A DNA stretch of 16,413 nt from Geobacter sp. (GTDB taxonomy: Bacteria > Desulfobacterota > Desulfuromonadia > Geobacterales > Geobacteraceae). How positions within the stretch are numbered: position 1 is the first letter of the stretch; each line of letters begins with the position of its first letter. The notes beneath the pieces were generated by a model. The model had not been told where the DNA came from. It worked only from the letters and a program-made list of their open reading frames with translations, and did not search any database. The stretch spans positions 1 through 16,413 of the forward strand of contig RPRC01000154.1 of the NCBI GenBank assembly GCA_003857395.1. The letters run 5' to 3'. The position numbers and the translations under genes are program-made. This document shows positions 7,974 through 13,819 of this stretch, one piece after another.

Positions 7974-8324
7974 TTAATCCAATTCTTGGTTTACTTTACC
8001 AACCCCCATAGTGTCAAAATGGGCCTGCAATTCCGAGAAAGCAGACAAAGAGTTAGCAGCGCGACGCAGAAGGCGACGCGCTTCTGCTATGTTTCCGTTT
8101 TCAATCTCGACATCAGCTTGTCGAATATTGTCTCGAACGGTATTCGCCCATATTCCGTAACGGCTTATGGTTGCATCGCCGCCCCCGCAATTTTGATTGA
8201 TTGCAGCACGCTGGAGACGCCCGAAGAGAGGATCAATTCCGCCATCAAGAAATGCCTTGGATATACGAAACTCACTATCAGAGTCAAACTTTTCAACGAT
8301 TTTATCCAGTTCATCTTCTCTCAT
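7974..8324 (-). CDS. Hypothetical helical protein
   Basis: 116 residues, mostly charged helix. The segment ADVEIENGNIAEARRLLRRAANSL at about 70-93 resembles a single TPR-like helical hairpin, but no family can be assigned. ATG 8324 has GGGAG about 10 nt upstream. It is the most upstream of three leftward unknown genes bracketed by palindromes at 6985 and 8480. Confidence 0.6.
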   Translation of the reverse strand: MREDELDKIVEKFDSDSEFRISKAFLDGGIDPLFGRLQRAAINQNCGGGDATISRYGIWANTVRDNIRQADVEIENGNIAEARRLLRRAANSLSAFSELQAHFDTMGVGKVNQELD

Positions 8325-8479
8325 CTTGATAATCTCCCATTCGGTGTAAGATCGATTCCAGGAGTATCTTAAAAAAATGAATCTTTCGGCCCAAAACGGA
8401 TTCCATAATGTTCTCTAAAAATTAAGGGCAACTTGATAAGTGCCTGACCATTGTCATCTTGAAATACACACCAATCACA

Positions 8480-8511
8480 TAGTTAATTATTTATCGATAA
8501 ATAATTAACTA
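8480..8511. promoter_or_regulatory. Palindromic operator, copy 2 (32-bp perfect palindrome)
   Basis: A perfect 32-bp palindrome centred at 8495/8496, core TTATTTATCGATAAATAA at 8487-8504, flanked symmetrically by TAGTTAA and TTAACTA. It lies between the end of the AT-hook/RHH gene (8548) and the 8324 gene, and could control the latter or act as a partition or roadblock site. The surrounding 8325-8547 gap otherwise holds only a startless reading frame at about 8369-8479 (see findings). Confidence 0.75.
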
Positions 8512-8547
8512 CGGATGTGCTCAATCATTTGCAGCTTTTTGCCACGG

Positions 8548-8823
8548 TTATTTATTCCCTTTGTTCTCGAAAAATTCCTTGAAAGCGTCTATGGCGAGGG
8601 CAGAGGCGTTTCCATCATATTTCTGATCAGAATAGTGCACAATCTTTTCGATAAGTGAAAGCGGCAGGTTGAAGCCTTTTATTTTGAGGACGTCCTCGCG
8701 CAGTGATTTGTGCGGCCGGCCGACTTTCCGTTTGCCCTTCTTGGCAGTGGTGGCTTCCTCGACAGTGGTTGCCGCTCGCCCTTTCACCCGTTCTCGGATT
8801 CGTGGTCCCTTGATATCCGCCAT
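8548..8823 (-). CDS. ParA partner: AT-hook plus ribbon-helix-helix protein
   Basis: 91 residues immediately after the ParA stop codon (TAA directly followed by ATG). Residues 31-39 (KRKVGRPHK) resemble an AT-hook, which binds the minor groove of AT-rich DNA. Residues 47-88 read as RHH: strand IKGFNLP, helix LSLIEKIVHYSDQ, helix NASALAIDAFKEFFENK. Small RHH partners (ParG, ParR, Omega types) commonly follow short ParA proteins and bind the centromere and their own promoter. It is a candidate binder of the AT-rich palindromes on both sides of this pair; that is inference. Confidence 0.75.
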   Translation of the reverse strand: MADIKGPRIRERVKGRAATTVEEATTAKKGKRKVGRPHKSLREDVLKIKGFNLPLSLIEKIVHYSDQKYDGNASALAIDAFKEFFENKGNK

Positions 8824-9495
8824 TTAGATAGCCCCCCTTTCCTTCATTTCCTCGAGAAGAGCATCAAACTCGTTCGCGGCTTTACTGTTAGGGCCGTCCA
8901 CTTCCCAGATTGCATCGGCGTTGAAGGCTGATTTGAGCCAGCTCTTGCGATGCTTGAGATAGGTAGCGCAAACTATTGCATCGCCAGCGAATTTAGTGGC
9001 CAGCCCTTCCGCTGCTGTCCTGCCCACGGTATCAAAGGTATCAACCGGCGCTTGATTGATGACGATGAAAACCTGAAGGTCTTCGTTCACGCCCCTGACT
9101 TCATCGACTACCTGCATGAACAGATCGAGACTGTCCAGGTCTTCCTGGCCGGGTCTGGTGGGAACGATTGCCGCGTTGCAAGCTATCAGCACCTGGCGCA
9201 TGACATCGCTGTCTCTGGATCCGCCGACATCCACGACAACCAGGTCAAAGCCTTCAGCAAGACTCTTGATCTCCCTGGCCAACCCTTTCGAATAGGATTT
9301 TGCCATGCACACGAGTTCCTGCTTATCCAAACGATCTGCCCGATCGGCAAAAAATGTCTCAAGGGATTTCTGTGGATCACAATCCAGGGCCAGGATCTTT
9401 TGTCCATCCCTGGCTTGCGATAGCGCAAGATTGCGGGCGACGCTGGTTTTTCCCACACCGCCCTTACTGTGTGATACGGCGATTATTTTTCCCAA
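8824..9495 (-). CDS. parA: ParA-type partition ATPase (first of two)
   Basis: 223 residues of the ParA/MinD superfamily. The deviant Walker A is at about 10-17 (SKGGVGKT); the A' motif is ALDCDPQKS and the Walker B region is LVVVDVGG. It lacks the N-terminal DNA-binding extension of P1-type ParA, so it is like ParF/type Ib proteins that rely on a small RHH partner, found here directly downstream. No ATG is available: TTG 9495 has AAGGAG 9 nt upstream and is preferred, while TTG 9501 sits only 3 nt after it. The operator palindrome at 9513-9530 lies just upstream of the ribosome site. Confidence 0.9.
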   Translation of the reverse strand: MGKIIAVSHSKGGVGKTSVARNLALSQARDGQKILALDCDPQKSLETFFADRADRLDKQELVCMAKSYSKGLAREIKSLAEGFDLVVVDVGGSRDSDVMRQVLIACNAAIVPTRPGQEDLDSLDLFMQVVDEVRGVNEDLQVFIVINQAPVDTFDTVGRTAAEGLATKFAGDAIVCATYLKHRKSWLKSAFNADAIWEVDGPNSKAANEFDALLEEMKERGAI

Positions 9496-9512
9496 TTTCA
9501 AAATCTCCTTAA

Positions 9513-9530
9513 TTATTTATCGATAAATAA
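9513..9530. promoter_or_regulatory. Palindromic operator, copy 3 (parA promoter)
   Basis: Perfect 18-bp core TTATTTATCGATAAATAA lying between the predicted -10 box (9531-9536) and the parA ribosome site (9505-9510). Bound protein would block initiation, consistent with autoregulation by a ParA partner or a global regulator. Confidence 0.75.
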
Positions 9531-9558
9531 ATATTATCATGTTAGCAGTACGTTCCAA
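9531..9558 (-). promoter_or_regulatory. Predicted parA promoter
   Basis: Minus strand TTGGAA (9558-9553), 16 nt, TAATAT (9536-9531), with the start expected inside palindrome copy 3. The -10 plus palindrome arrangement is the same as at the DUF6573 promoter. Confidence 0.5.
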
Positions 9559-9654
9559 ATTATTGTACTCTAAAGTCAGGAGCGATTTTACTGGCTCCTG
9601 CAGCCTTTGAAGTTGCATCCGATATTTGTGCCCAGTTGCTGACACAGGAGAAAG

Positions 9655-9680
9655 TTAATTATTTATCGATAAATAATTAA
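9655..9680. promoter_or_regulatory. Palindromic operator, copy 4
   Basis: Perfect 26-bp palindrome, core at 9659-9676 with CG centre. It lies about 100 bp upstream of the predicted parA promoter and 41 bp past the TSCPD stop. It could serve as a distal operator or, with copies 3 and 5, as a centromere cluster. Confidence 0.7.
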
Positions 9681-9703
9681 AATGTCTATCGATGTCAAAT
9701 AAA

Positions 9704-9721
9704 TTATTTATTTATAAATAT
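9704..9721. promoter_or_regulatory. Palindromic operator, copy 5 (variant)
   Basis: TTATTTATTTATAAATAT: TT in place of the central CG and one mismatch at the last base. It abuts the stop codon of the TSCPD gene (9722-9724). Confidence 0.5.
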
Positions 9722-10042
9722 TTATTCCCTGGTTGAATAGTCCCGCATGGCCTCGGCAACGGCGTTTAAGCAGTTATCCTGTCCATGCTGACAAGAAATG
9801 CCGGATAGAGATTTAACGGCATCGGCCGGATCCATACCGCTTCGCAGAGCATAGGACAGAAGTTTTGCCAACCCGTCAAAGATCGCTGCGCCACACCCCC
9901 CTGCCCGGCCGAATCTAACAAACACTTCGCACATCTTTCCGGACAGATCGGAGGTTACCGTAACGTAGATCTTGCCGCAATGGGTCTTCATTTCATAGGT
10001 TATTCCCGGTAAGGCCTTGGGCCGAGGTTTCTTCGGTGTCAT
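9722..10042 (-). CDS. Free-standing TSCPD-domain protein
   Basis: 106 residues almost entirely covered by a TSCPD domain, otherwise best known as the C-terminal zinc-associated domain of class II ribonucleotide reductase NrdJ. Visible hallmarks are MKTHCGKIYVTV, EVFVRFGRAGGCGAA, LSYALRSGMDP and the end-motif analogue QDNCLNAVAEAM. Cysteines in THCGK, GGCG, SCQHG and DNCL may bind a metal. There is no reductase catalytic barrel, so it is not an enzyme by itself. ATG 10042 has GGAGAGG about 9 nt upstream; a GTG at 10060 would overlap that site and is less likely. An operator (GGATA-N6-TATCC) lies just upstream at 10063-10078. Confidence 0.8.
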   Translation of the reverse strand: MTPKKPRPKALPGITYEMKTHCGKIYVTVTSDLSGKMCEVFVRFGRAGGCGAAIFDGLAKLLSYALRSGMDPADAVKSLSGISCQHGQDNCLNAVAEAMRDYSTRE

Positions 10043-10062
10043 TATTTCGAACCTCTCCACTT

Positions 10063-10078
10063 GGATAAAATATTATCC
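10063..10078. promoter_or_regulatory. GGATA-N6-TATCC operator before the TSCPD gene
   Basis: GGATA, AAATAT, TATCC between the DUF6573 stop (10084) and the TSCPD start (10042). Same half-sites and spacing as three copies around the RHH-like gene at 13309, suggesting control by that protein. Confidence 0.55.
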
Positions 10079-10083
10079 AGTTA

Positions 10084-10473
10084 CTAGTCTTCATTCGGCA
10101 GCAGTATCGTGATGACGGGTTCGCCTCGATCCCCAGGGTGAAGCAGGGCACGGAGGGCCAGGGAGCTATGTTCACCATCCTGGAACAAATTCAGCTGAAA
10201 ATCGATTCTGCTTGCCTCGATATATGATTTCCGGCGGAGTGCCTGGTGCATCGTCCAAAACAGATCGTGCAGTCTAGCACGGAGATCATCACCATTACTT
10301 CTTTCTTCTTCGGAAGGCTCAATGGATCGGTAGGCGGCCAGGGTAAGAGCCACGGGAACTTTGAAGCCTTCTTCCTCGGCAATTTTCGAGACATCGCTGA
10401 GGATGCCGTCAGAAAGTGCATCGGCCCTGGTAAATACGCTGATCAGTTCAGCAGCGGAATTCATTACTTGCAT
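10084..10473 (-). CDS. DUF6573 family protein
   Basis: 129 residues ending in the family's signature (ALLHPGDRGEPVITILLPNED). The N-terminal half matches too (ELISVFTRADALSDGILSDVS, GFKVPVALTLAAYRSI). DUF6573 proteins are common on plasmids and conjugative elements; their function is unknown. ATG 10473 has a weak AGGTG site; an in-frame ATG at 10464 is possible. It lies upstream of the TSCPD gene in the same direction, with 41 bp between them that hold an operator, so the second gene may have its own control. Confidence 0.8.
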   Translation of the reverse strand: MQVMNSAAELISVFTRADALSDGILSDVSKIAEEEGFKVPVALTLAAYRSIEPSEEERSNGDDLRARLHDLFWTMHQALRRKSYIEASRIDFQLNLFQDGEHSSLALRALLHPGDRGEPVITILLPNED

Positions 10474-10490
10474 GGCGCACCTATGAATAA

Positions 10491-10508
10491 TTATTTATAG
10501 ACAAATAA
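10491..10508. promoter_or_regulatory. Palindromic operator, copy 6 (DUF6573 promoter, proximal)
   Basis: TTATTTATAGACAAATAA, one mismatch outside the variable centre. It directly abuts the predicted -10 box (10509-10514), the same geometry as at parA. Confidence 0.6.
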
Positions 10509-10537
10509 ATATTAGTAGTAGTCGGACATGATGTCAA
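10509..10537 (-). promoter_or_regulatory. Predicted DUF6573 promoter
   Basis: Minus strand TTGACA (10537-10532), 17 nt, TAATAT (10514-10509). The -35 is a consensus match. Palindromes touch both ends: copy 6 at the start site and copy 7 beginning 2 bp upstream of the -35. Confidence 0.65.
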
Positions 10538-10538
10538 T

Positions 10539-10562
10539 TAATTATTTATAGATAAATAATTA
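10539..10562. promoter_or_regulatory. Palindromic operator, copy 7 (DUF6573 promoter, distal)
   Basis: 24-bp palindrome with only the central pair mismatched; core TTATTTATAGATAAATAA at 10542-10559, immediately upstream of the -35 box. Confidence 0.65.
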
Positions 10563-10855
10563 TTCTATCACCGTTACCGGGTCTCTAAGCAGATTTATCT
10601 CACAGGGTGAAAAGCGGTTACGATCCTTAAAAAAACCGTTCGTCATGGCTCCAGATTTAAGCTCTGCGACATTTTCTTGATTGAACAGCAGCTTATCCTG
10701 TCTTTTCCCTGGAGGAAGCAGGAGAGGGTGTTTTATGGCTTTATCTGGCGCTTCTGACGATCTTTTGTGACTGTTAAAGGATCTGGGAGGTTTTTCAGGT
10801 TTCTGGACAGGTAAAGTTTTGGCTAAGAAGGGAAGGGGGGTACAATATTTTTTTA
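10563..10855. other. Intergenic region without a recognised gene
   Basis: 293 bp between the DUF6573 control region and the end of the winged-helix gene. I see no credible gene, no tandem iterons and no terminator with a T-run. A short inverted repeat (CGGTT near 10616, AACCG near 10646) is weak. Confidence 0.4.
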
Positions 10856-12178
10856 TCAGGGACCTGTGGCTGTGAACAATTCATCAAAGCGACTGCGCAG
10901 TGCCCTTTCAAAGGCCATACCTTCAGCAAGTTCCTTTTCAAAGGCGCTGAGACGTGCGTATACCGCTTTGTAAGTCTCGCCGTCCGGATCGTTGATCATC
11001 TCGTGGAATTTACGATCACCATCAAGCTTGTATTTTCGGGTGCGAAGTTCTTCCATATGTTGAAGTTCGCTTTCCTGTTCCTCGATGAGGGCCTGTTCGA
11101 GCTCCATCATTTTTTCAGACCAGCTTTTATAACCGGGAGGCTTCGGGTAATGACCAGTCCTCTTGATAATCGTGTAAAACCAGTTGAAGACATTCTGCAC
11201 AGGCTTACTTTCCTCTTGGTTGTTGTCCACCATGTCGAACCGGCAATACCGCAGCGCCTGGATCATAAGACTCTGGCTCATGCCGGTTTCTTCCAACCAC
11301 TTTTGCACCTGTTGCTGGAGCAGACCCTTTTCCTGCCAGTAGCCAAACTCCGGATCGGTTTTCAACAGGCCTTCAAGATTATTAGTAGTAGTTTTATTAG
11401 ATTCTAAACTACTACTATAGTGGCCGGACATAGCGCCGGACAATCCGTGGGTCGTACCGTCGGACAGGCCAAGCGTAGGATAATGCGTGGGGCAATCAGT
11501 GGGATATAGTGTGGGACAATCACCTGACCCTGTAAACTCATGGCCTCTTTTCTCGACAAATTGTCTACACAGGCCCTGGTTGACGGTGTAGGTAAAACCT
11601 TGAAATGACCTGTTTACATATTTAGTTGGTTTACTGATAAAACCATCTGCGGATAGTACCTTTATACAGTGTTTAACGGTAGAAAAGGGGATTTCCGTTT
11701 CATTGCTGATGCGTTCCCTTTGTGAGATTGAATCAGGTTGATTGATTAGATAGAAAAGCACTTTTGCCTGTTTGTGCGTAAGTGCCCAGACAGGGTCAGC
11801 GGCTTTATTCTTCCAGTCCGTAGGATAATGCGTGGTACCAACCGTAGGATAATGCGTGGGATGATCGGTGGGGTAACTCGCGGTACCATCCGAGGGACGG
11901 ACAGTCGGTCGGACAATCGGACGTACCGTCGGCCTATCTGTCGGACCGTCGGTCGTACCGTCGGACATAGCGTGGGGCAATGTACTGTCCTTCGAACTGT
12001 CCGGCGCTTTACCCTTCGCTATGTCCGACGGTGCTGTAGCGGTTGCCGGTTCACTTGGACGATTGGCGCCTGATTGAACCCTTTTCATCCGGGCGACAAC
12101 ATCATCCATTTCCTGCGTGTCAAAAACTCTGCTCAGGAGTTCTTCGGTGCCCGTAATGTTTTTGGTCGGGTTAGCCAT
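10856..12178 (-). CDS. Winged-helix protein with Pro-Thr repeats, partner of the second ParA
   Basis: 440 residues. It overlaps the ParA stop by 8 bp, the place usually held by ParB, but has no ParB nuclease or KorB-like domain. The order is: N-terminal helical segment (1-35); Pro/Thr-rich repeat tract (about 70-121, with PTDRPTVRPIVRPTVRP and THYPT repeats); winged helix-turn-helix (131-200, WALTHKQAKVLFYLI and STVKHCIKVLSADGFI); second repeat tract (220-253); C-terminal helical domain (275-436) with NVFNWFYTIIKRTGHYPKP and a charged coiled-coil-like stretch near 355-385. The C-terminal part recalls plasmid replication or DnaD-like proteins, so a replication role cannot be excluded. ATG 12178 has AGGAGG 6 nt upstream. 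Function unproven: centromere binder or initiator. Confidence 0.75.
   Translation of the reverse strand: MANPTKNITGTEELLSRVFDTQEMDDVVARMKRVQSGANRPSEPATATAPSDIAKGKAPDSSKDSTLPHAMSDGTTDGPTDRPTVRPIVRPTVRPSDGTASYPTDHPTHYPTVGTTHYPTDWKNKAADPVWALTHKQAKVLFYLINQPDSISQRERISNETEIPFSTVKHCIKVLSADGFISKPTKYVNRSFQGFTYTVNQGLCRQFVEKRGHEFTGSGDCPTLYPTDCPTHYPTLGLSDGTTHGLSGAMSGHYSSSLESNKTTTNNLEGLLKTDPEFGYWQEKGLLQQQVQKWLEETGMSQSLMIQALRYCRFDMVDNNQEESKPVQNVFNWFYTIIKRTGHYPKPPGYKSWSEKMMELEQALIEEQESELQHMEELRTRKYKLDGDRKFHEMINDPDGETYKAVYARLSAFEKELAEGMAFERALRSRFDELFTATGP
11383..11417. repeat. 12-bp perfect inverted repeat inside the winged-helix gene
   Basis: TAGTAGTAGTTT (11383-11394) and AAACTACTACTA (11406-11417) around 11 nt. 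It encodes Ser and Thr runs (SSS and TTT) between the second repeat tract and the C-terminal domain. The 12-mer ATTAGTAGTAGT at 11381 also occurs at 10511 in the DUF6573 promoter. Confidence 0.5.
11420..11521 (-). repeat. Degenerate repeat tract 2 in the winged-helix gene
   Basis: Encodes residues 220-253 (CPTLYPTDCPTHYPT and more). It includes one copy of the exact 17-mer CGTAGGATAATGCGTGG at 11474-11490, also found at 11819-11835 and 11843-11859, and GGACA or GGGACA units spaced along the tract. Confidence 0.55.
11816..11971 (-). repeat. Degenerate repeat tract 1 in the winged-helix gene
   Basis: Encodes residues 70-121. On the + strand, GTCGG or ATCGG pentamers start at 11904, 11908, 11916, 11928, 11940, 11948 and 11960: all spacings are multiples of 4, not of 3. 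Translation of a CCGA tetranucleotide repeat gives Pro-Thr-Asp-Arg in every frame, which explains the peptide. Two 17-mers (CGTAGGATAATGCGTGG) lie at 11819 and 11843, 24 bp apart. Confidence 0.65.
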
Positions 12179-12977
12179 TGCTGGCCTCCTGTGCCAAGGC
12201 CCCCACGGTCAGGATTCCACAAAGCTCGTCGGCAAGCATTCGATAGCGCTTGGCGCCAGTACTTTTGGGAGCGTAGCGAATAATGGTCTTGCCTTGAGCC
12301 TCTGCTTTTTGAAATTCAGTATTAATAGGGATCGTAACGTCGAAGGTGAGATCCTTGCCGAATTTCTTTCTGATATGGTCAACGCTGCTCTTGGAAATGC
12401 TGGTTCTCAAGTCCACTTTGTTGATCAGGAGGCGTAGAAACCGCAGGTCAGGATTTACGGTTTTGTTCAGGTTCTCGATCAGCTCGATAGCAGCGGTGAG
12501 ACCGTCAAGAGCGAAGCGACTGCCGGTTTCCACGGGAACGATGACGAAATCAGTCGTCATGAGCGCCTGCATAACGAAAAGGCCCAGGTTTGGCGGGCAA
12601 TCAATCAAAGTAAAGTCGAAGTTTTCTGTGCAATATTCCCGGATGGCATTACGCAGCAACAGATAGCTTGACCGTACGTCCTGGTAAAGATCCATCTCCA
12701 GGGCTGCAGTGCGTGGAATATTCGGAAGACAGAAGAGGTTTTCGTAGGTAGTGGGGAAAATGCAATTCTCTATTCGTTCAGAACGGGAGTAGATATCGTA
12801 GAGGGTGTTATTCTCGGGGGTCCCTCCGAGCAGGATTTTCGTTGTATTTGATTGCGGGTCCTGGTCTACTACAAGAACGCGATGTCCTTTGTTCGCCAGG
12901 CAATGAGACAAATTGAGAGTTGCCGTACTTTTCCCTACGCCACCTTTGTTGTTGACGACGCAGATGATATGGCTCAC
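12171..12977 (-). CDS. parA: ParA/Soj-type partition ATPase (second of two)
   Basis: 268 residues from GTG 12977, giving the classic N-terminus VSHIICVVNNKGGVGKST with Walker A (NKGGVGKST), A' (VLVVDQDPQSN) and Walker B region (FTLIDCPPNLG). It is full length for Soj-type ParA and lacks a separate N-terminal DNA-binding domain. The GTG has AAAGGAGG 5 nt upstream; ATG 12995 lies before that ribosome site and would need another. Its end overlaps the winged-helix gene by 8 bp, so the pair is cotranscribed. It is clearly a different subtype from the ParA at 8824, implying two partition or positioning systems on one replicon. Confidence 0.93.
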   Translation of the reverse strand: MSHIICVVNNKGGVGKSTATLNLSHCLANKGHRVLVVDQDPQSNTTKILLGGTPENNTLYDIYSRSERIENCIFPTTYENLFCLPNIPRTAALEMDLYQDVRSSYLLLRNAIREYCTENFDFTLIDCPPNLGLFVMQALMTTDFVIVPVETGSRFALDGLTAAIELIENLNKTVNPDLRFLRLLINKVDLRTSISKSSVDHIRKKFGKDLTFDVTIPINTEFQKAEAQGKTIIRYAPKSTGAKRYRMLADELCGILTVGALAQEASNG

Positions 12978-13018
12978 AAGCTCCTCCTTTACCATTGCAA
13001 TGTATCCACTTGTTGGTG

Positions 13019-13048
13019 ACATTAAGCCGTAAAAAGCCCGATTGTCAA
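13019..13048 (-). promoter_or_regulatory. Predicted promoter of the second parA
   Basis: Minus strand TTGACA (13048-13043), 18 nt, TAATGT (13024-13019). The start would be near 13012, giving a leader of about 35 nt. A GGATA half-site (TATCC on the + strand at 13003-13007) lies in the leader, possibly allowing cross-talk with the GGATA-N6-TATCC system. No palindrome of the TTATTTAT family is nearby. Confidence 0.6.
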
Positions 13049-13250
13049 GCGTTTTTTTGAAATAATACATAAACTATAGCGGAATGTTTGATAAATGATT
13101 GGTGATACCTGCCGTATAAATGTGTATACAATATGATGTAAATACCTGGCGAAATGGGCGAAGTTATCCATTTTTACTTGATTAGCAAATGCTAAGCAAC
13201 AGTTTTAATCTACAACGTATCGTCTAAGTGGAAGTTAAATGCGGATGTCC

Positions 13251-13279
13251 TTGACTCTGGGTTGTGCTTTTCGTATAGT
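13251..13279 (+). promoter_or_regulatory. Predicted promoter of the RHH-like gene at 13309
   Basis: TTGACT (13251-13256), 17 nt, TATAGT (13274-13279), both near consensus. The transcription start falls inside the operator at 13282-13297. The 13078-13250 part of this divergent gap shows nothing else clear. Confidence 0.65.
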
Positions 13280-13281
13280 AC

Positions 13282-13297
13282 GGATACTATATTATCC
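13282..13297. promoter_or_regulatory. GGATA-N6-TATCC operator at the start site
   Basis: GGATA, CTATAT, TATCC, extended by one pair (C and G) on each side. It covers the expected transcription start of the 13309 gene, the ideal place for autorepression. Confidence 0.65.
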
Positions 13298-13308
13298 GAG
13301 GGAATAAC

Positions 13309-13584
13309 GTGAAAGAACGCTATCATGTAAGGCTTGGGGAAAGACGTACTACGGTATGTTTGGATACTACTTTATCCGTATTGCTGAGTTTACATCTGGG
13401 GCTTGAGCCTGGCACCATGGGAACCCATTCAGCCATAAGAAGCTGGATGCAGGAAAGAATCGATAGGGTAAATGATCCTGGCCGTATTCGAGTTTCGCAA
13501 TGGCTGCAAAGGGAGATTGTCGAGGCGTTAATTTCCAAGGATCTTGCGGAAAAATACGGTGATTGGTTGTTGAAAGTTGGATAG
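13309..13584 (+). CDS. Small RHH-like DNA-binding protein, probable autoregulator
   Basis: 91 residues. YHVRLGERRTTVCLDTTLSVLLSLHLG (5-31) reads as a strand followed by a helix, then HSAIRSWMQERIDRV as a second helix, an RHH-like layout with a longer connecting loop (EPGTMGT). The C-terminal half (RIRVSQWLQREIVEALISKDLAEKYGDWLL) is helical and conserved-looking, perhaps for multimerisation. GTG 13309 has GAGGGA about 6 nt upstream. Three copies of GGATA-N6-TATCC lie at its start site, early in its coding sequence and across its stop codon, strong circumstantial evidence that it binds them. Confidence 0.7.
   Translation: MKERYHVRLGERRTTVCLDTTLSVLLSLHLGLEPGTMGTHSAIRSWMQERIDRVNDPGRIRVSQWLQREIVEALISKDLAEKYGDWLLKVG
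13362..13377. promoter_or_regulatory. GGATA-N6-TATCC operator inside the RHH-like gene
   Basis: GGATA, CTACTT, TATCC, about 54 bp into the coding sequence and 80 bp from the start-site copy, compatible with looping or a roadblock. Confidence 0.55.
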
Positions 13585-13594
13585 TATATTATCC
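13579..13594. promoter_or_regulatory. GGATA-N6-TATCC operator across the RHH-like stop codon
   Basis: GGATA, GTATAT, TATCC; the TAG stop is 13582-13584. The following gap to 13820 shows no other clear element besides the ribosome site of the next gene. Confidence 0.55.
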
Positions 13595-13819
13595 ATAACT
13601 TTACTGAAGTAAAATGGCTTCGAGTGCCTTCCAGACTTTCCCAGGGAGCATGTAAAGAATTTTGTGTAAATGGATTTGGATTCAGAAGTTCGGTTGTAAT
13701 TATTTAAACAGCCAAAATCGGCGCAAAAAGCAAAAACTCACACCTTGTTTTGGTTGTTCTTCAAATATTGGCATAACGGCTGCAATATAGTGAAATAAAC
13801 ATCGCCAAAAGGAGGTATT

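Noticed and set aside
11621..11650. A fifth GGATA-type operator in the winged-helix gene (GGATA then TTATAC)
   Set aside because: The second half-site does not match TATCC at the required 6-bp spacing.
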